In this document: in pieces, positions 4,349-6,349 of the stretch | How the letters are laid out: each line of letters begins with the position of its first letter | Position numbering within the stretch: position 1 is the first letter of the stretch | Assembly: GCA_007050895.1 (NCBI GenBank) | Contig: SMYP01000057.1 | Location: 1-6,349, forward strand | From: Candidatus Bathyarchaeota archaeon | Lineage (GTDB): Archaea > Thermoproteota > Bathyarchaeia > Bathyarchaeales > UBA233 | Direction of reading: 5' to 3' | DNA length: 6,349 bases | Made by a program: the position numbers and the translations under genes | Notes under the pieces: generated by a model | What the model was told of the DNA's origin: nothing | Databases searched by the model: none | The model's input: only the letters and a program-made list of their open reading frames with translations

Positions 4349-6334
4349 ATATCAGGCCATGAAGGTTCTTTCAATACTAAAAAAACAAGTGGAAGAGGCT
4401 CGATAACCATCGCATTAGCTGGCAATGCTAACGTTGGAAAAAGCGTCCTTTTCAACCAGCTTACAGGTTCCAGTCAGATCATTGGCAACTGGCCTGGGAA
4501 AACAGTGGAAAAAGCAGAGGGTACACTTAATTTTGAAGGCCAGAAAGTAACGGTTGTTGATTTGCCTGGGATTTACTCGTTTTCAACTTTCGGCATGGAA
4601 GAATTAGTATCAAGAGAATTTGTCGCTTTAAACAAACCAGATGTCGTTATAAACGTAATTGATGCTGCCGTTCTTGAACGCAATTTGTTCTTCACGCTGC
4701 AACTGGTAGAAATGGGTGCACCGTTGGTAATTTGCCTCAACCAGATTGACGAAGCAAAAAAGCGAGGAATTGAGGTTGACAGCCGGAAGTTACAACATAT
4801 GTTAGGCGTACCTGTAGTTCCGACAGTGGGAATTAGAGGAGAAGGTGTGTACAAACTAATGAAGACAGCGCTAGAGACAGCCGGAAAACGCTTTAAGAAC
4901 TCGCAGGGGCACGCTAAATACGGTGCTGAAATTGAAGAGCGAATATTGAAACTTGACAAGGTAATTCAAGCTAAGAATTTAGGTCTGAATTATCCTAGCA
5001 GATGGGTTGCCATAAAACTCTTGGAGAATGACCCTGAAATCAGAAAACTTGTTTTATCAAAATCTTGGGATATTCTACAATTATCTGACGAGTTAGCAGC
5101 GGAAATTTCTTCCATCCATAATGAGCCCGCATTTGCGGTTATGGCGTCAGAACGGTATACTCTTGCGAACAGAATCGCAGCTGAAACCCAGAGACAAAGT
5201 AATGTAAAGAGCACTTTTTCTGAAAAACTGGAATGGTTGACTACGCACAGGCTGTTTGGTTACTTAGTTGCTGTAGGCGTGGTTGCTGGTTTGCTCCTGT
5301 GGACATTCACTATTGGAAACTTGCTTTCAGATCTATTCTCAAGTTTGCTTTCACAGGTTGCTCCCTTAGATCTTGTTTTAGGCGGGTCAATTCAGGACAT
5401 ACTCTGGAATGGCGTATGGGGAGGTTTCGCAGCGGGGGTTACCCTAATAATACCATATGTTGTGCCATTCTATCTCTTGTTGGCAATAATTGAGGATTCA
5501 GGTGTTCTCACTCGGGTTGCGTTCATGATGGACAGCGCCATGCACAAGATAGGCTTACATGGAAAAGCGTTGATTCCGCTTATATTAGGGTACGGTTGTA
5601 ACGTTCCTGCAATTCGTGCTTGCAGAATAATGGAGACTAAACGTGAACGGCTTTTGGCAACGTTTGCTATTACTTTTGCTCCATGTACGGCGCGGACTAT
5701 TGTGATTTTGGGTTTCGTAGCAGCGTTTCTCGGGGTTGGCTGGGCGTTGTCACTATACGTGGTAGACATATTGCTTATCTTTGTGCTTGGGCGGATAGCT
5801 TTGAAGGTAGTGCCAGGGGAGTCAACAGGGCTCATTATGGAGATGCATTCGTTTAAGACACCGTCGTTGTTTGTTGTGACAAGGCAAACTTGGGCGCGAA
5901 CTAAGGAGCTCATATTCATTGTTTTTCCGCTGTACATCGGCGGCAGTGCATTAATTCAAGTGTTGTATGCTGTTGGTCTTCTTCAGAGTTTCTCAGATGC
6001 ACTTTCGCCGTTGACGGTTATGTGGCTTGGATTGCCAGTCATCGCCGGGGTTTTACTTATTCTGGGTTTCGTTCGGAAGGAGATGACGTTGCTAGCAGCG
6101 GTTGCCATATCAATCGCTACTGTTGGCTCAGTGAATCTTTCGTTGCTTTTCACGCCTGTTCAACTTGTCACTATTGCATTGGTTAATCTGCTGTACATTC
6201 CGTGTTTATCTACGGTGGCGATTCTCGTGAAGGATTACGGCTGGAAAATAGCTACAATCATAACGCTGGCTAACATTGCCACAGCGCTTCTTATCGGAGG
6301 ATTAGCATACAGATTGCTTTCGTTGTTTCTGTAA
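4349..6334 (+). CDS. feoB: FeoB ferrous iron transporter, apparent ATA start
   Basis: FeoB is the membrane permease for Fe(II), with a cytosolic GTPase domain at its N-terminus. From the proposed start it has 661 residues, normal for an archaeal FeoB (E. coli has 773). The G motifs are G1 GNANVGKS (25-32), switch-I threonine T52 (NWPGKT), G3 DLPG (71-74), G4 NQID (131-134, usually NKxD or NMxD) and a G5-like TVGIRGEG (159-166). A helical spacer leads to the membrane part (302-661), with helices near 302-326, 355-380, 435-485, 521-545, 555-575, 581-631 and 632-658. The two Gate regions carry GCNVPAI (C417), PCTART (C446) and YIPCLST (C619). The first clear start codon, GTG at 4505, would remove G1 and switch I, so the real start lies upstream. 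There the frame is open back to a TAA at 4316 without ATG, GTG or TTG. ATA at 4349 has a well-spaced AGGTGG. The alternative is ATG at 4359 plus a frame change at seven A (4379-4385). It is cotranscribed with the regulator; no feoC is seen. Confidence 0.9.
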   Translation: MSGHEGSFNTKKTSGRGSITIALAGNANVGKSVLFNQLTGSSQIIGNWPGKTVEKAEGTLNFEGQKVTVVDLPGIYSFSTFGMEELVSREFVALNKPDVVINVIDAAVLERNLFFTLQLVEMGAPLVICLNQIDEAKKRGIEVDSRKLQHMLGVPVVPTVGIRGEGVYKLMKTALETAGKRFKNSQGHAKYGAEIEERILKLDKVIQAKNLGLNYPSRWVAIKLLENDPEIRKLVLSKSWDILQLSDELAAEISSIHNEPAFAVMASERYTLANRIAAETQRQSNVKSTFSEKLEWLTTHRLFGYLVAVGVVAGLLLWTFTIGNLLSDLFSSLLSQVAPLDLVLGGSIQDILWNGVWGGFAAGVTLIIPYVVPFYLLLAIIEDSGVLTRVAFMMDSAMHKIGLHGKALIPLILGYGCNVPAIRACRIMETKRERLLATFAITFAPCTARTIVILGFVAAFLGVGWALSLYVVDILLIFVLGRIALKVVPGESTGLIMEMHSFKTPSLFVVTRQTWARTKELIFIVFPLYIGGSALIQVLYAVGLLQSFSDALSPLTVMWLGLPVIAGVLLILGFVRKEMTLLAAVAISIATVGSVNLSLLFTPVQLVTIALVNLLYIPCLSTVAILVKDYGWKIATIITLANIATALLIGGLAYRLLSLFL

Positions 6335-6349
6335 TAATTTCGTAAAGGG

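Noticed and set aside
5470..5937. 155-residue minus-strand frame inside feoB
   Set aside because: It is the shadow of conserved FeoB membrane segments. The plus-strand protein carries all the recognisable motifs.
4505..6334. feoB starting at GTG 4505
   Set aside because: This start would delete the P-loop GNANVGKS and the switch-I threonine, which are encoded in frame just upstream. There is also no ribosome site before it.

Overview
The window reads as ordinary chromosomal DNA from an archaeon, most likely an uncultured thermoproteotal (Bathyarchaeia-like) or related lineage. The signs are AT-rich TATA-type promoters, GGTG-type ribosome binding sites, a DtxR regulator fused to FeoA, and the archaeal look of SerA, GlyA and FeoB. 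The taxonomic guess is inference from protein style, not from a database search. Five protein genes are visible: three on the minus strand on the left and two on the plus strand on the right, with a divergent promoter region near 3441-3612.

Left part (1-829). The left edge cuts a minus-strand gene for a small two-helix membrane protein. It has a Met/His-rich outer loop and the beginning of what looks like a cytoplasmic winged-helix domain. About 400 bases without a convincing gene follow, holding a perfect hairpin behind serA.

Middle (830-3440). serA (3-phosphoglycerate dehydrogenase with a C-terminal ACT domain) and glyA (serine hydroxymethyltransferase) lie in tandem on the minus strand. 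They cover the entry step of serine synthesis and the conversion of serine to glycine plus a one-carbon unit. serA appears to have its own promoter in the 70-base gap.

Right part (3441-6349). A ferrous-iron uptake module: a DtxR-family metal-dependent repressor with a FeoA domain fused to its C-terminus, followed after 10 bases by the GTPase/permease FeoB. Three 14-bp boxes of the form TTAGG-N4-CCTAA stand in front of the repressor gene. The likely circuit is that Fe(II)-loaded repressor binds these boxes and shuts off its own operon when iron is sufficient.

The strongest oddity is the start of feoB. No ATG, GTG or TTG lies in frame upstream of its P-loop. The gene must start at a non-standard ATA placed exactly where a start is expected, or be reached from an out-of-frame ATG through a run of seven A, by -1 slippage or because the sequence has lost one A. 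I see no mobile element, CRISPR array, tRNA or rRNA.
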